From an uncultured Oceanobacillus sp. (GTDB lineage Bacteria > Bacillota > Bacilli > Bacillales > Amphibacillaceae), in the NCBI GenBank assembly GCA_938004015.1, contig CALKWU010000085.1, positions 1-26,412 of the forward strand: a stretch of 26,412 nucleotides of DNA, written 5' to 3'. The notes below the pieces were generated by a model. That model ran no database searches. It saw nothing but the letters and a program-made list of their open reading frames with translations, and was not told the origin of the DNA. The position numbers and the translations under genes are program-made. Below, piece by piece: positions 14,221 through 21,745 of the stretch; the stretch's first letter is position 1, and each line of letters begins with the position of its first letter.

Positions 14221-15567
14221 ATGTTGAAAGAATATAGTTTGAGAAATTATTTATTATTCATTATTCCGTCGTTGATCGGAATCTTTTTATTCATCACCCC
14301 GATTACTATTGACGGGGAGACGACCATTCCGATCGCCTTACTTGCAGGAGTTGTCCAAAATACTCTTGAGGCGCATTTATCGCTCATCATGATGATCATC
14401 ATCATCATTTCGGCTGTTTGCTCGATTGTCGGTTATTTGACGAACGGGAAATTTTTTGAAAAAACTCCTTTTTTCCAAAGTTTGTTCACGACTTCCCTGT
14501 TCTGGACGATCACACGGGTTATGGCTGCTGTTTTTGCAGTGATGGTTTATTTTGAATTGGGTCATGAGGCGATTTACAGCCCGGATACTGGTGGGACGTT
14601 GCTCCACGGCTTGTTGCATACGTTGTTTGCAGTGTTTTTGTTCGCTGGGGTGTTTTTGCCGCTTCTGACCAATTTCGGCTTGATGGAGTTTTTCGGAACA
14701 TTGATGACGAAAATCATGCGACCGTTTTTCAAGTTGCCGGGACGTTCAGCGATCGATGCCATCGCCTCTTGGGTAGGAGATGGCACAATCGGAGTTCTTC
14801 TATCAAGCAAGCAATATGAGTCAGGATTTTATACAAAACGAGAAGCCGCCGTCGTCGGGACGACCTTCTCCATCGTTTCCATCACCTTTTCTTTAGTCGT
14901 CCTTGCTGAAGTCGGGCTTAGCCACATGTTTTTCCCGTATTATATGACGATTCTCGTGGCGGGATTCGCCTGTGCAATCATCATGCCGCGTATTCCACCG
15001 CTTTCCCGGAAAAAAGACAGTTACATTGATGGCAGTACGAAAGTGATCGACGAGTCGATTCCGGAAGAATTCAATACGTTCAGTTATGGTGTGAAACTTG
15101 CTTTGGATCGGGCGAAAAAAGAAACGAACGTCTACCGGTTTTTCAAAGAAGGCGGGCAAAACATTTTGGATATGTGGATGGGTGTCGCCCCGGTCGTCAT
15201 GGCGTTTGGACTGGTTGCACTCATCATTGCGGAATATACGCCTTTTTTCACATGGATTGGCGCTCCGTTCGTGCCGATTTTGGAGTGGATGCAAATTCCG
15301 TATGCGAAGGAAGCTTCTGAAACGATATTGATTGGGTTTACGGATATGTTCTTGCCGGCGATCATCGGTGCGGGAATTGAAGCGGAAATGACACGATTCA
15401 TCATCGCTGCTCTTTCCGTGACGCAGCTCATTTATTTGTCGGAAGTCGGAGGTTTGTTGCTCGGATCGAAAATTCCGGTCAATTTCAAAGACCTCGTCTT
15501 GATTTTCTTATTGCGTACAATAATTTCTTTACCGATTATCACGTTCATTGCACATCTGTTGTTTTAA
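14221..15567 (+). CDS. YjiH family membrane protein (nucleoside-recognition/Gate domain)
   Basis: A 448-residue polytopic membrane protein with about ten hydrophobic segments. It matches the YjiH family, whose members carry nucleoside-recognition (Gate) domains and are presumed transporters; the substrate is unknown. Gate-like features are the AIASWVGDGTIGVLLSS segment in the first half and the repeated-topology ETILIGFTDMFLPAIIGAG in the second half. A hydrophilic loop (SRKKDSYIDGSTKVIDESIPEEFNTF) separates the halves. The frame opens at an ATG at 14206 that lies within the ribosome binding site. GGAGG (14208-14212) is 8 bases before the ATG at 14221, which is taken as start. It ends one base before the paired palindromes. 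Confidence 0.85.
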   Translation: MLKEYSLRNYLLFIIPSLIGIFLFITPITIDGETTIPIALLAGVVQNTLEAHLSLIMMIIIIISAVCSIVGYLTNGKFFEKTPFFQSLFTTSLFWTITRVMAAVFAVMVYFELGHEAIYSPDTGGTLLHGLLHTLFAVFLFAGVFLPLLTNFGLMEFFGTLMTKIMRPFFKLPGRSAIDAIASWVGDGTIGVLLSSKQYESGFYTKREAAVVGTTFSIVSITFSLVVLAEVGLSHMFFPYYMTILVAGFACAIIMPRIPPLSRKKDSYIDGSTKVIDESIPEEFNTFSYGVKLALDRAKKETNVYRFFKEGGQNILDMWMGVAPVVMAFGLVALIIAEYTPFFTWIGAPFVPILEWMQIPYAKEASETILIGFTDMFLPAIIGAGIEAEMTRFIIAALSVTQLIYLSEVGGLLLGSKIPVNFKDLVLIFLLRTIISLPIITFIAHLLF

Positions 15568-15600
15568 TGGGACAAAACGGGACTGTCCCCGTTCGTCCCA
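15568..15600. repeat. Palindrome 1, core GGGACTGTCCC
   Basis: An inverted repeat with outer arms TGGGAC / GTCCCA (15568-15573, 15595-15600), a middle pair AAACGGG / CCCGTT, and core GGGACTGTCCC (15579-15589). It begins one base after the stop of the YjiH gene. It could terminate transcription but lacks a clean T-tract. Confidence 0.8.
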
Positions 15601-15602
15601 AA

Positions 15603-15640
15603 TGGGTCAAGAAGGGACTGTCCCTTTTTGACCCATTTTT
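15603..15640. repeat. Palindrome 2, same core with T-tract
   Basis: An inverted repeat with arms TGGGTCAA (15603-15610) and TTGACCCA (15628-15635) around the same core GGGACTGTCCC (15614-15624), followed on the plus strand by TTTTT. It is centred 35 bases from palindrome 1. It likely acts as terminator for the YjiH gene and possibly for the convergent acyltransferase, whose stop codon is at 15639-15641. Confidence 0.8.
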
Positions 15641-16628
15641 AGTTTAGTCTTTCTTTCAGGATGTTTGCCCGACCTTCGATGAGGGGTTGGAAAATGCCAC
15701 GAATCGGTCGGGAGGATAGGAGGTACACCAGTCCTGCCGAGATCGCCGCAAGCCCAACGACATCGAAGAATCCTTCCACAGAGAACAGCTCGCTTTGGCG
15801 GAAATATTGGATGAAGAATCCATGAAGCAAATAGACATAAAGGGTGCGTCTCCCTAAATAAGTGACGCCCTTGATCGTTTTTTCCGGAATCCAAGCGCCG
15901 ATCCCCGCTGCCATGACGATGGAGCCTACATACACGAGTAATCGAAGCAAGGCGCCATACCAATCATCCACTCCGAGTACAGCATAGGATTTCGAATGGA
16001 GCAACCAGCCGGTATCGATTTCCGGCAAAAGATAAATGACGACAGCGGCAATCGCCAATACGACAACGCTCGTCCATTTCACGATATTCTTCTTCAAAAA
16101 CTGCACATGTTTTTCCGTCATCCAATAACCGATGAGGAAAAACGGGAAAAAGACGAAGGTCCTGGAAATGCTCAGTGTATGACCGATCGGCTCGATATAG
16201 CCGATCACAATGCCAATGGCGAAGGAAAGCGGAATCCCGATTCCCGGCCGCAATTTTTTATAAAAGATCAATAAGATATGCCAGCAAAATAAACTGATCA
16301 AAAACCACAACGACCAATGGGGATAAAACAAGCCCGCATCCCAATCGGATTTGCCGATCATATAGTAATATCCGGTGTATATGACTTGGAAAATGAGATA
16401 AGGGACAAGCAGTTTTTTCACCAGTTTCCATAGATAGGATTTGTCCGACGCTCCTTTGGCGAAAAAACCCGAAACGAATATGAAGATTGGCATATGAAAC
16501 ATGTAAATCCACGTATACAATGTGTAAATTTCCGTGGAACCGGCCACAAACGGTTGGATCATATGACCGAATACGACGAGGAAAATCAAAATAGCTCTGG
16601 CATTATCAAAATACGCATTTCTTTCCAT
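15639..16628 (-). CDS. Acyltransferase-3 family membrane protein (fucose 4-O-acetylase-like)
   Basis: A 329-residue integral membrane acyltransferase with about ten hydrophobic segments. These enzymes usually move acetyl groups onto extracytoplasmic sugars or envelope polymers; the acceptor here is unknown. Family features are the N-terminal YFDNARAILIFLVVFGHMIQPF with the conserved histidine H22, YMFHMPIFIFVSGFFAKG (42-59), and RTFVFFPFFLIGYWM in the middle. No C-terminal SGNH hydrolase domain is attached, so it is not OatA-like in full. The closest type is the fucose 4-O-acetylase group (COG3594). The ATG start follows AGAGGTGAT. It converges on the YjiH gene. Confidence 0.88.
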   Translation of the reverse strand: MERNAYFDNARAILIFLVVFGHMIQPFVAGSTEIYTLYTWIYMFHMPIFIFVSGFFAKGASDKSYLWKLVKKLLVPYLIFQVIYTGYYYMIGKSDWDAGLFYPHWSLWFLISLFCWHILLIFYKKLRPGIGIPLSFAIGIVIGYIEPIGHTLSISRTFVFFPFFLIGYWMTEKHVQFLKKNIVKWTSVVVLAIAAVVIYLLPEIDTGWLLHSKSYAVLGVDDWYGALLRLLVYVGSIVMAAGIGAWIPEKTIKGVTYLGRRTLYVYLLHGFFIQYFRQSELFSVEGFFDVVGLAAISAGLVYLLSSRPIRGIFQPLIEGRANILKERLN

Positions 16629-16791
16629 TGCTTATCACCTCTTTGCTGTTCCAAGTTGCCGGCAAGCAATCGGTAAGACGATTGTACCTTGATAATGACG
16701 TAAAAATGACTTTGAAGCCGATATTTCACCTCTTTGTTAGGAGTATGTAAATGTTGACATACATTGTTTTCGATTTTTCATCAAATCGAAA
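16629..16791. promoter_or_regulatory. Upstream region of the acyltransferase gene with dyads
   Basis: No gene is present. Dyad GTATGT-8-ACATAC (16743-16762) and hairpin TTTCGATTT / AAATCGAAA (16768-16776, 16783-16791) lie upstream of the acyltransferase. A weak minus-strand promoter, TTTACA with 17 bases to TGAAAT, starts inside the dyad. A second AAAGAGGTG (about 16727-16735) resembles a ribosome binding site but is not followed by a start codon. Confidence 0.4.
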
Positions 16792-16792
16792 T

Positions 16793-16824
16793 AAAAACCG
16801 CCCAATATGAATCAGGCGGTTTTT
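16793..16824 (-). terminator. Terminator of tcyP
   Basis: A perfect 10-bp stem, AAAAACCGCC (16793-16802) and GGCGGTTTTT (16815-16824), with a 12-base loop and A/T tracts on both sides. It should stop tcyP transcription and may act in both directions. Confidence 0.9.
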
Positions 16825-16877
16825 ACTATTTATAGTATATCATAATTGTTGTCATTTCGACTTGTTCTACGCTTCCA

Positions 16878-18272
16878 TCAGACAGCCGGCTGGTCAGCTA
16901 CCGAGTCTTCATCATGGAATTTGTCGGCGTCATGGGTTCCGAGAATCCGTGATGTCAGCGTGCCGGCAAGCATGGAACCATTGACGTTCAATGCAGTACG
17001 TCCCATATCGATGAGCGCTTCGATGGAAATGAGGAGACCTGCAAGTCCGACCGGTAGACCCATCGATGAAAGGACGATGATGGCGGCAAATGTCGCTCCC
17101 CCACCGACTCCGGCCACTCCGAATGAACTGATCGCTGTAATGATGATGAGCGGAATCAAAAAGTCGAGAGCGAGCGGATTAATGTCTACTGTCGGTGCAA
17201 TCATGACTGCAAGCATGACCGGATAAATTCCGGCACATCCGTTTTGCCCCATTGTTGCTCCGAATGATGCGGAAATATTCGCCGTTGCATCATCCACTCC
17301 AAGGCCATTTTTCTGCGCTTGAATATTGATTGGCATCGTCCCCGCACTGGAACGGGATGTGAAGGCGAATGCCAACGCCGGGAATGCCTTTTTCACATAC
17401 ATCACTGGATTCAGACCTGAGCCGGCAATGAGCAAGAGATGGATGATGAACATCGCAATGAGCGCCACGTAAGAAGCAAGGACGAACTTTCCTAACTCCA
17501 AGACACCGGCATAGTTCGTATTTGCGACCATATTCGTCATCAATGCGAGAACCCCATAAGGTGTGAGACGGAGAATCAATGTCACGATCCGCATGACGAC
17601 GGCATAAATCGCATTGACCCCTTTCACAAACAGCGCTGCCTGCTCCGGTTGTTTCCGTCTTACGCCAAGAACGGCTATCCCTACAATAAAGGAGAAAATA
17701 ACGACACCGATGACGGATGTTGGGCGTTCTCCGGTCATATCAAGGAAAATGTTGTTCGGAATGAAATTGAGAATCCGTTGTGGCGTCGTTTGATCCTCAA
17801 TGCTTGCATAACGTTCCTCGATGGATGCGGCACGCTCATTTTCCGCTTGACCTGCTTCAATTTGATCCGCACTCAAATCAAATACAAGTGCAGAAGCGAT
17901 ACCGATCACAGCTGCAATCATCGTTGTCCCGATGAGAATGCCGATGACCCAAGCTGCCATTTTCCCGAGCTCTTTCGTTTTTTCCAAATTGATGATTGCC
18001 CGAATGATGGAAACCATGACGAGCGGAACGACGATGAGCATCAAGAGACGGACATATCCACTTCCGACGATGCTGAACCAATCGAGCGTCACGGTCAGAA
18101 TGTTGGATTCCACTCCGTAAATGGCCTGTAAAATCGCGCCGAATACAATTCCAATCCCCATGGCAGCAAAAACCCGTTTGGCAAAAGAGACGTGTTTTTT
18201 CTGCATGGAATAAAGTAACGCAATGAGAGCGAGTAAAACGATGATATTTATGACAATCCAAACCGTATCCAT
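16878..18272 (-). CDS. tcyP: L-cystine symporter TcyP
   Basis: A 464-residue sodium/proton-coupled symporter of the dicarboxylate/amino acid:cation symporter (DAACS) family, most like TcyP, the low-substrate-range cystine transporter of Bacillus. About eight transmembrane helices plus re-entrant hairpins are expected. The family signatures are the serine-rich TSRSSAGTMP (305-314), the MGQNGCAGIYP segment (341-351) and IDMGRTALNVNGS (421-433) near the second hairpin. A charged insertion at about 132-165 (SADQIEAGQAENERAASIEERYASIED) lies in the loop after helix 4. The ATG start follows AGGAGG. It is monocistronic, with its own promoter and terminator. Confidence 0.92.
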   Translation of the reverse strand: MDTVWIVINIIVLLALIALLYSMQKKHVSFAKRVFAAMGIGIVFGAILQAIYGVESNILTVTLDWFSIVGSGYVRLLMLIVVPLVMVSIIRAIINLEKTKELGKMAAWVIGILIGTTMIAAVIGIASALVFDLSADQIEAGQAENERAASIEERYASIEDQTTPQRILNFIPNNIFLDMTGERPTSVIGVVIFSFIVGIAVLGVRRKQPEQAALFVKGVNAIYAVVMRIVTLILRLTPYGVLALMTNMVANTNYAGVLELGKFVLASYVALIAMFIIHLLLIAGSGLNPVMYVKKAFPALAFAFTSRSSAGTMPINIQAQKNGLGVDDATANISASFGATMGQNGCAGIYPVMLAVMIAPTVDINPLALDFLIPLIIITAISSFGVAGVGGGATFAAIIVLSSMGLPVGLAGLLISIEALIDMGRTALNVNGSMLAGTLTSRILGTHDADKFHDEDSVADQPAV

Positions 18273-18564
18273 TTGTCATCCTCCTAATTTATTATATCCC
18301 GATAGGATTAGTTTGATATCGAATATACTACGTCATGTCATTTTATGCAACAGATTGACTTTGTTGTTGTTGATTCGTGATTGTTTTAACTGCCGGTTTT
18401 AGCTTGTCTCCGTTTCTTGAGTATATTCCCTTTTCGGCATGGAACCATGCATGAGTGAAGCGTAAAGATGAATTTGATTGATGAAGATTGATTCAAGTGG
18501 TGGATTTATTGCCGATTTTGGTGGAGTGCACTCTACGGATTCATGCTTCATTTTGCACATCTTT
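18273..18564. other. tcyP leader and upstream region
   Basis: About 290 bases without a credible gene. Besides the tcyP promoter it holds near-perfect dyads GCATGG-AA-CCATGC (about 18437-18450) and GTGGAGTGCACTCTAC (18521-18536). I see no T-box, S-box or other known riboswitch before tcyP. A 63-codon minus-strand frame (18399-18590) starts inside a terminator stem and is rejected. Confidence 0.5.
18322..18350 (-). promoter_or_regulatory. tcyP promoter with dyad at the start site
   Basis: On the minus strand, -35 TTGCAT (18345-18350) and -10 TATATT (18322-18327) have a 17-base spacer. Immediately downstream of the expected start is the imperfect dyad ATCCTATCGGGAT (about 18295-18307), followed by AGGAGG. 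The position suits a repressor site; the cysteine-metabolism repressor CymR is the natural candidate, but I cannot confirm its motif. Confidence 0.65.
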
Positions 18565-18571
18565 TCATCGA

Positions 18572-18600
18572 TAAAAAAAGCCGGGACCATTCCAGCCGGT
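18572..18600 (-). terminator. Terminator downstream of the TerC gene
   Basis: On the minus strand GCTGG and CCGGC, extended by G-U pairs and lying in the run from CCGGCTGG to CCCGGC (about 18581-18598), form a short stem, followed by a seven-T tract (18573-18579). It lies about 140 bases after the TerC stop. The stem is modest but the T-run is clear. Confidence 0.6.
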
Positions 18601-18736
18601 CACATCCACAGACGGAAATTCGATACGTCTTATTTCCAATTCGGATGTCACGTTGGTCGGAAGCTTCGTCCCAGCTTTATCCAGTTTTTGCTTTCAATTT
18701 TTCAATACGAAAAAGCTCGTTCCGGGTTGTCCACCC

Positions 18737-19537
18737 TCAATTGATCATCTCGACATCTTTCGTATCTTTTTTCGATGCGAACCAACCGATGACCGCAATC
18801 AAGACGAGGACGATATAGAACGTCAACTTCCAAGCGGTCGAATGCGGGAATGCCGCTGGAATCAAGGCGATGTCGTTGTGGGCAAGCACGATGACGGCCA
18901 ATTTCACGCCGACCCAGCCGACGATGACAAAGGCGGCGACTTCAAGCCCTGGCCGTTTTGCGAGCAAGCCGACAAAAATGTTCGCTGCAAAACGCATGAT
19001 AATCAGGCCGATCATTCCTCCTGCAAAAACGACGGTGAATTGTCCAGCATCGAGGCTGCCGATTTCACCTAAACCGGTCGGAGGCAATGCCACGGCAAGA
19101 GCGACGGCCGCCAAGATGGAATCGACCGCAAAGGCAAGGTCGGCAAATTCGACTTTTGCGACCGTAAGCCAAAACTCTTTCGGAGACACCTCTTTAAGCG
19201 GTTCTTTTCCACTGGAGATCCCCGCTTTTTCCATTTTCTCCTGCGACTTCGGCTTGAACCGATCATATAAGTTTTTCGAAGCAATTCCGAGAAGATACAA
19301 AGCACCTAATGCTTGAATCCACCATACTTCAACGAGGAAAGAAATGACGAACAAGGAACCGAACCGTAATATGAAAGCACCGGCCAGTCCATAAAACAAT
19401 GCCCGTTTCCGTTGTTTGTCCGGCAAATGCCGAACCATGATCGCTAAAACGAGGGCGTTATCCGCTGCAAGCAATCCTTCCAACCCGATTAAAACGACTA
19501 AAACCCATAAATACTCCAAAATCAAATCTGCACCCAT
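18737..19537 (-). CDS. TerC family membrane protein (manganese-linked)
   Basis: A 266-residue integral membrane protein of the TerC family with about seven to eight helices. It has paired acidic motifs in two homologous halves: GLEGLLAADNALVLA (E20, D26, N27) and AKVEFADLAFAVDS (E130, D133, D139). These residues are thought to bind a divalent metal. B. subtilis relatives YkoY and YceF supply manganese to exported enzymes or export it. The frame is open to 19645 through the riboswitch terminator, but AAGGAG lies 8 bases before the ATG at 19537, so translation starts there. The yybP-ykoY riboswitch in front makes it the YkoY-like member and indicates expression in response to manganese. Confidence 0.92.
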   Translation of the reverse strand: MGADLILEYLWVLVVLIGLEGLLAADNALVLAIMVRHLPDKQRKRALFYGLAGAFILRFGSLFVISFLVEVWWIQALGALYLLGIASKNLYDRFKPKSQEKMEKAGISSGKEPLKEVSPKEFWLTVAKVEFADLAFAVDSILAAVALAVALPPTGLGEIGSLDAGQFTVVFAGGMIGLIIMRFAANIFVGLLAKRPGLEVAAFVIVGWVGVKLAVIVLAHNDIALIPAAFPHSTAWKLTFYIVLVLIAVIGWFASKKDTKDVEMIN

Positions 19538-19604
19538 TGTATACGCTCCTTCTCCTGCTATGTTTTTCCACGACCAACCTGGTCTCATCAGGTAAAGACC
19601 ATAG

Positions 19605-19636
19605 AAAAAGACCTTTACCTGCGTTGGTAAAGGTCT
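19605..19636 (-). terminator. Riboswitch-controlled terminator
   Basis: On the minus strand AGACCTTTACC (19626-19636) pairs perfectly with GGTAAAGGTCT (19609-19619) around a 6-base loop, followed by TTTTT (19605-19609). The left arm is also the 3' strand of the aptamer's closing helix, so aptamer folding and termination exclude each other. Confidence 0.9.
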
Positions 19637-19719
19637 CGCTAACAACAGTTGTTGCCAATTAAGCCGGAGATCGGAATCTCGTAATGACGACTTAAATTGT
19701 ACAGCTACTCCCCTTTAGG
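19626..19719 (-). promoter_or_regulatory. yybP-ykoY manganese riboswitch aptamer
   Basis: The transcript contains the conserved elements of this Mn2+-sensing class in order: AAAGGGGAGTAGC (19704-19716), GTCGTCATTACGAG (19678-19691), the TTGGCAACAA helix, and AGCGAGACCTTTACC (19626-19640). The outer helix pairs AAAGG (19712-19716) with CCTTT (19629-19633). In this family, Mn2+ brings the two conserved loops together and stabilises that helix, which here would block the terminator that shares the same strand. Manganese should therefore turn the TerC gene on. Confidence 0.92.
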
Positions 19720-19733
19720 AACTTTATAAACGT

Positions 19734-19762
19734 ATTAAATACCATTTTCGGGCAAATGTCAA
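19734..19762 (-). promoter_or_regulatory. Sigma-A promoter of the riboswitch-terC transcript
   Basis: On the minus strand, a perfect -35 TTGACA (19757-19762), a 17-base spacer and -10 TTTAAT (19734-19739). Transcription would begin about 7-10 bases before the aptamer. Confidence 0.8.
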
Positions 19763-19833
19763 TGTCGAAAACCGCAGCAGGGAACTTGATGATATAAAAA
19801 TGATATGCTTATCTATTCCCTGATTAGAAAAAT

Positions 19834-21576
19834 TTATGCTTGGGCAATCATCGTTTCCATCATCTCGTCCACTTCCCGCTTGATTTTTTCCAACTTTGCG
19901 GCACTTTCTTCTTTCGTTTCTCCGCAAACACCGTAATAATATTTTAGTTTCGGTTCAGTTCCGGACGGTCGGAAACAAACCCAAGCATTTTCCTCCAAGA
20001 TGAATTTCATCATATTTTCTTTCGGCAAATGGATCGGTTCCGTTTCACCGGTTGCGACATCAAGCCGTTCGCTCGTCACATAATTTTCGATTTTTTCGAC
20101 TCGGATGCCGGCGATTTCCTTCAGCGGGTTGGTGCGGATATTTTCCATAATGGAAGCGATTTGTTCGGCTCCTTCTTTTCCTGCAAGGGTAAGCGAAGAT
20201 AGTCCCTCAAGGAAATACCCGTGTTTTTTATACAATGCATCAAGGGCATCGAGGACGGATTTCCCTTGCGTCTTCCAATAATAAGCCATTTCCGCCGTGA
20301 GCACACATGCTTGCACCGCATCTTTGTCGCGGGTGAAGCTGCTTGCCAAATAACCGTAGCTTTCTTCATAACCGAACATGAACGTTTCACCGGTTCTTGC
20401 AAAATTGGCGATTTTTTCCGCGATGTATTTGAAGCCGGTGAGGGTTTCAATCGTTTCGACTCCATAGGAATCGGCAATCGCCCGTCCAAGTTCGGTCGTC
20501 ACGACGGTTTTGATCATCCGGGCATTGCGGTGAATGTTCAAATGACTGTGAGAAAGAATGTAATCCAAAAGCAGCGAACCGAGTTGATTTCCAGTCAGGA
20601 CGGTGTATTCGCCATCCTCTGTTCTCACAGCAGCTCCGAGCCGGTCCGCATCCGGATCGGTCGCAAGCAAAATATCGGCATCGATTTTTTTGCCATATTC
20701 AATCGCCATTTTGAAGGCTTGATGTTCTTCCGGATTCGGCGATTCAACCGTCGAAAATTCCGGATCCGGTGTCGTTTGTTCTTCTACGATGGTGACTTGA
20801 GGAAAGTTCAATTGTTGCAAACCTTTTGCCACCAGTTCCGTACCCGTCCCATGGAGGGGCGTGTAGACGATTTTCAACTCTTTTTCTTCTGCGAGTTGTT
20901 CCGCATCCAATTTTGTGATCATTTTCAAATTTTCCAGATAGGCTTGATCCACCTCTTTGTCGATCCAATGTAGAAGCTGTTCATCCTCCAACTCCTCTAC
21001 GCTTCTTGTCGGCACTTGCAGCTCGTCTTCCGTCGCCTGGATCTCTGCGGTGATTTTCTCCGCTTCTTCAAACAATATTTGTCCGCCTTCCTCATTGTAC
21101 ACTTTCAAGCCGTTATACTCGGGCGGATTATGGCTTGCGGTGATCATGATTCCTGCCGCAGCAGAGAAATAGCGGACGGCATAGGAAAGCACCGGTGTCG
21201 GCCGGATCGATGTGAACAGCCAAGAACGGATGCCATATGATCCGAGCACTTTTGCCGCTTCAACCGCAAACTCCTTCGACATGTAGCGGGAGTCATAAGC
21301 GATGGCGACGCCTCGATGTTTGGCGTTCACGACATGTTTCAGCAAATGATTGGCTAGACCGTTCACCGCTTTGCGGACGGTGTAGATGTTCATCCGATTC
21401 GTCCCTGGCCCGAGTACGCCCCGGATTCCTCCCGTCCCGAAAGCCAAATCCCGGTAAAAGGCATCTTCCAATTGTACGGGATCCTTTTCGATTGTTTCCA
21501 GTTCCGCTTTCATATCGTTGTCCAAAGCCGCAAAGTTTTTCCATTTCTCGTAGATTTGCTGCCAATTGTTCGTCAT
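19834..21576 (-). CDS. pgcA: Alpha-phosphoglucomutase
   Basis: A 580-residue cytoplasmic enzyme of the alpha-D-phosphohexomutase superfamily, interconverting glucose-6-phosphate and glucose-1-phosphate to feed UDP-glucose for teichoic-acid glycosylation and glycolipid anchors. All four active-site elements are visible: the phosphoserine loop TASHNPPEYNG (146-156, S148), the metal-binding DPDADRLG (307-314), the sugar loop GYEESYGY (402-409) and the phosphate-binding RPSGTEPK (536-543). Length agrees with the B. subtilis PgcA/YhxB type. The ATG start has AGGGGG upstream. It is monocistronic and divergent from the AI-2E family gene. Confidence 0.95.
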   Translation of the reverse strand: MTNNWQQIYEKWKNFAALDNDMKAELETIEKDPVQLEDAFYRDLAFGTGGIRGVLGPGTNRMNIYTVRKAVNGLANHLLKHVVNAKHRGVAIAYDSRYMSKEFAVEAAKVLGSYGIRSWLFTSIRPTPVLSYAVRYFSAAAGIMITASHNPPEYNGLKVYNEEGGQILFEEAEKITAEIQATEDELQVPTRSVEELEDEQLLHWIDKEVDQAYLENLKMITKLDAEQLAEEKELKIVYTPLHGTGTELVAKGLQQLNFPQVTIVEEQTTPDPEFSTVESPNPEEHQAFKMAIEYGKKIDADILLATDPDADRLGAAVRTEDGEYTVLTGNQLGSLLLDYILSHSHLNIHRNARMIKTVVTTELGRAIADSYGVETIETLTGFKYIAEKIANFARTGETFMFGYEESYGYLASSFTRDKDAVQACVLTAEMAYYWKTQGKSVLDALDALYKKHGYFLEGLSSLTLAGKEGAEQIASIMENIRTNPLKEIAGIRVEKIENYVTSERLDVATGETEPIHLPKENMMKFILEENAWVCFRPSGTEPKLKYYYGVCGETKEESAAKLEKIKREVDEMMETMIAQA

Positions 21577-21670
21577 TTCGTTCCCCCTAATATGTAGCTT
21601 TTATGGAAATTTTATCATAGCGCATTCTTATATTCTATCAATCTTGTGTAAAGTGATGATTTTTTGTCCA

Positions 21671-21697
21671 TAATGATACGGACATTATCTATTATAA
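21671..21697 (+). promoter_or_regulatory. Promoter region with palindrome before the AI-2E family gene
   Basis: A perfect -10 TATAAT (about 21691-21697) has only a weak -35. The expected -35/spacer region is occupied by the inverted repeat ATAATG-7-CATTAT (about 21671-21689). It partly resembles a Fur/PerR-type box, but the half-site spacing differs. Confidence 0.5.
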
Positions 21698-21745
21698 TCG
21701 ATATTTATGAAAAAAACGAACATGGCGGAAAGGGGGAGATGGAAG

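Noticed and set aside
16638..16735. Possible leader peptide before the acyltransferase, suggested by a second AAAGAGGTG
   Set aside because: No ATG, GTG or TTG lies at proper spacing after it. The frame that opens there begins with ATA, and the GTG is inside the binding site itself.
18399..18590. 63-codon minus-strand frame before tcyP
   Set aside because: It starts within a terminator stem, with no ribosome binding site, and its composition is not protein-like.
20221..20973. 250-codon plus-strand frame opposite pgcA
   Set aside because: It is antisense to a fully supported mutase, with no start signal.
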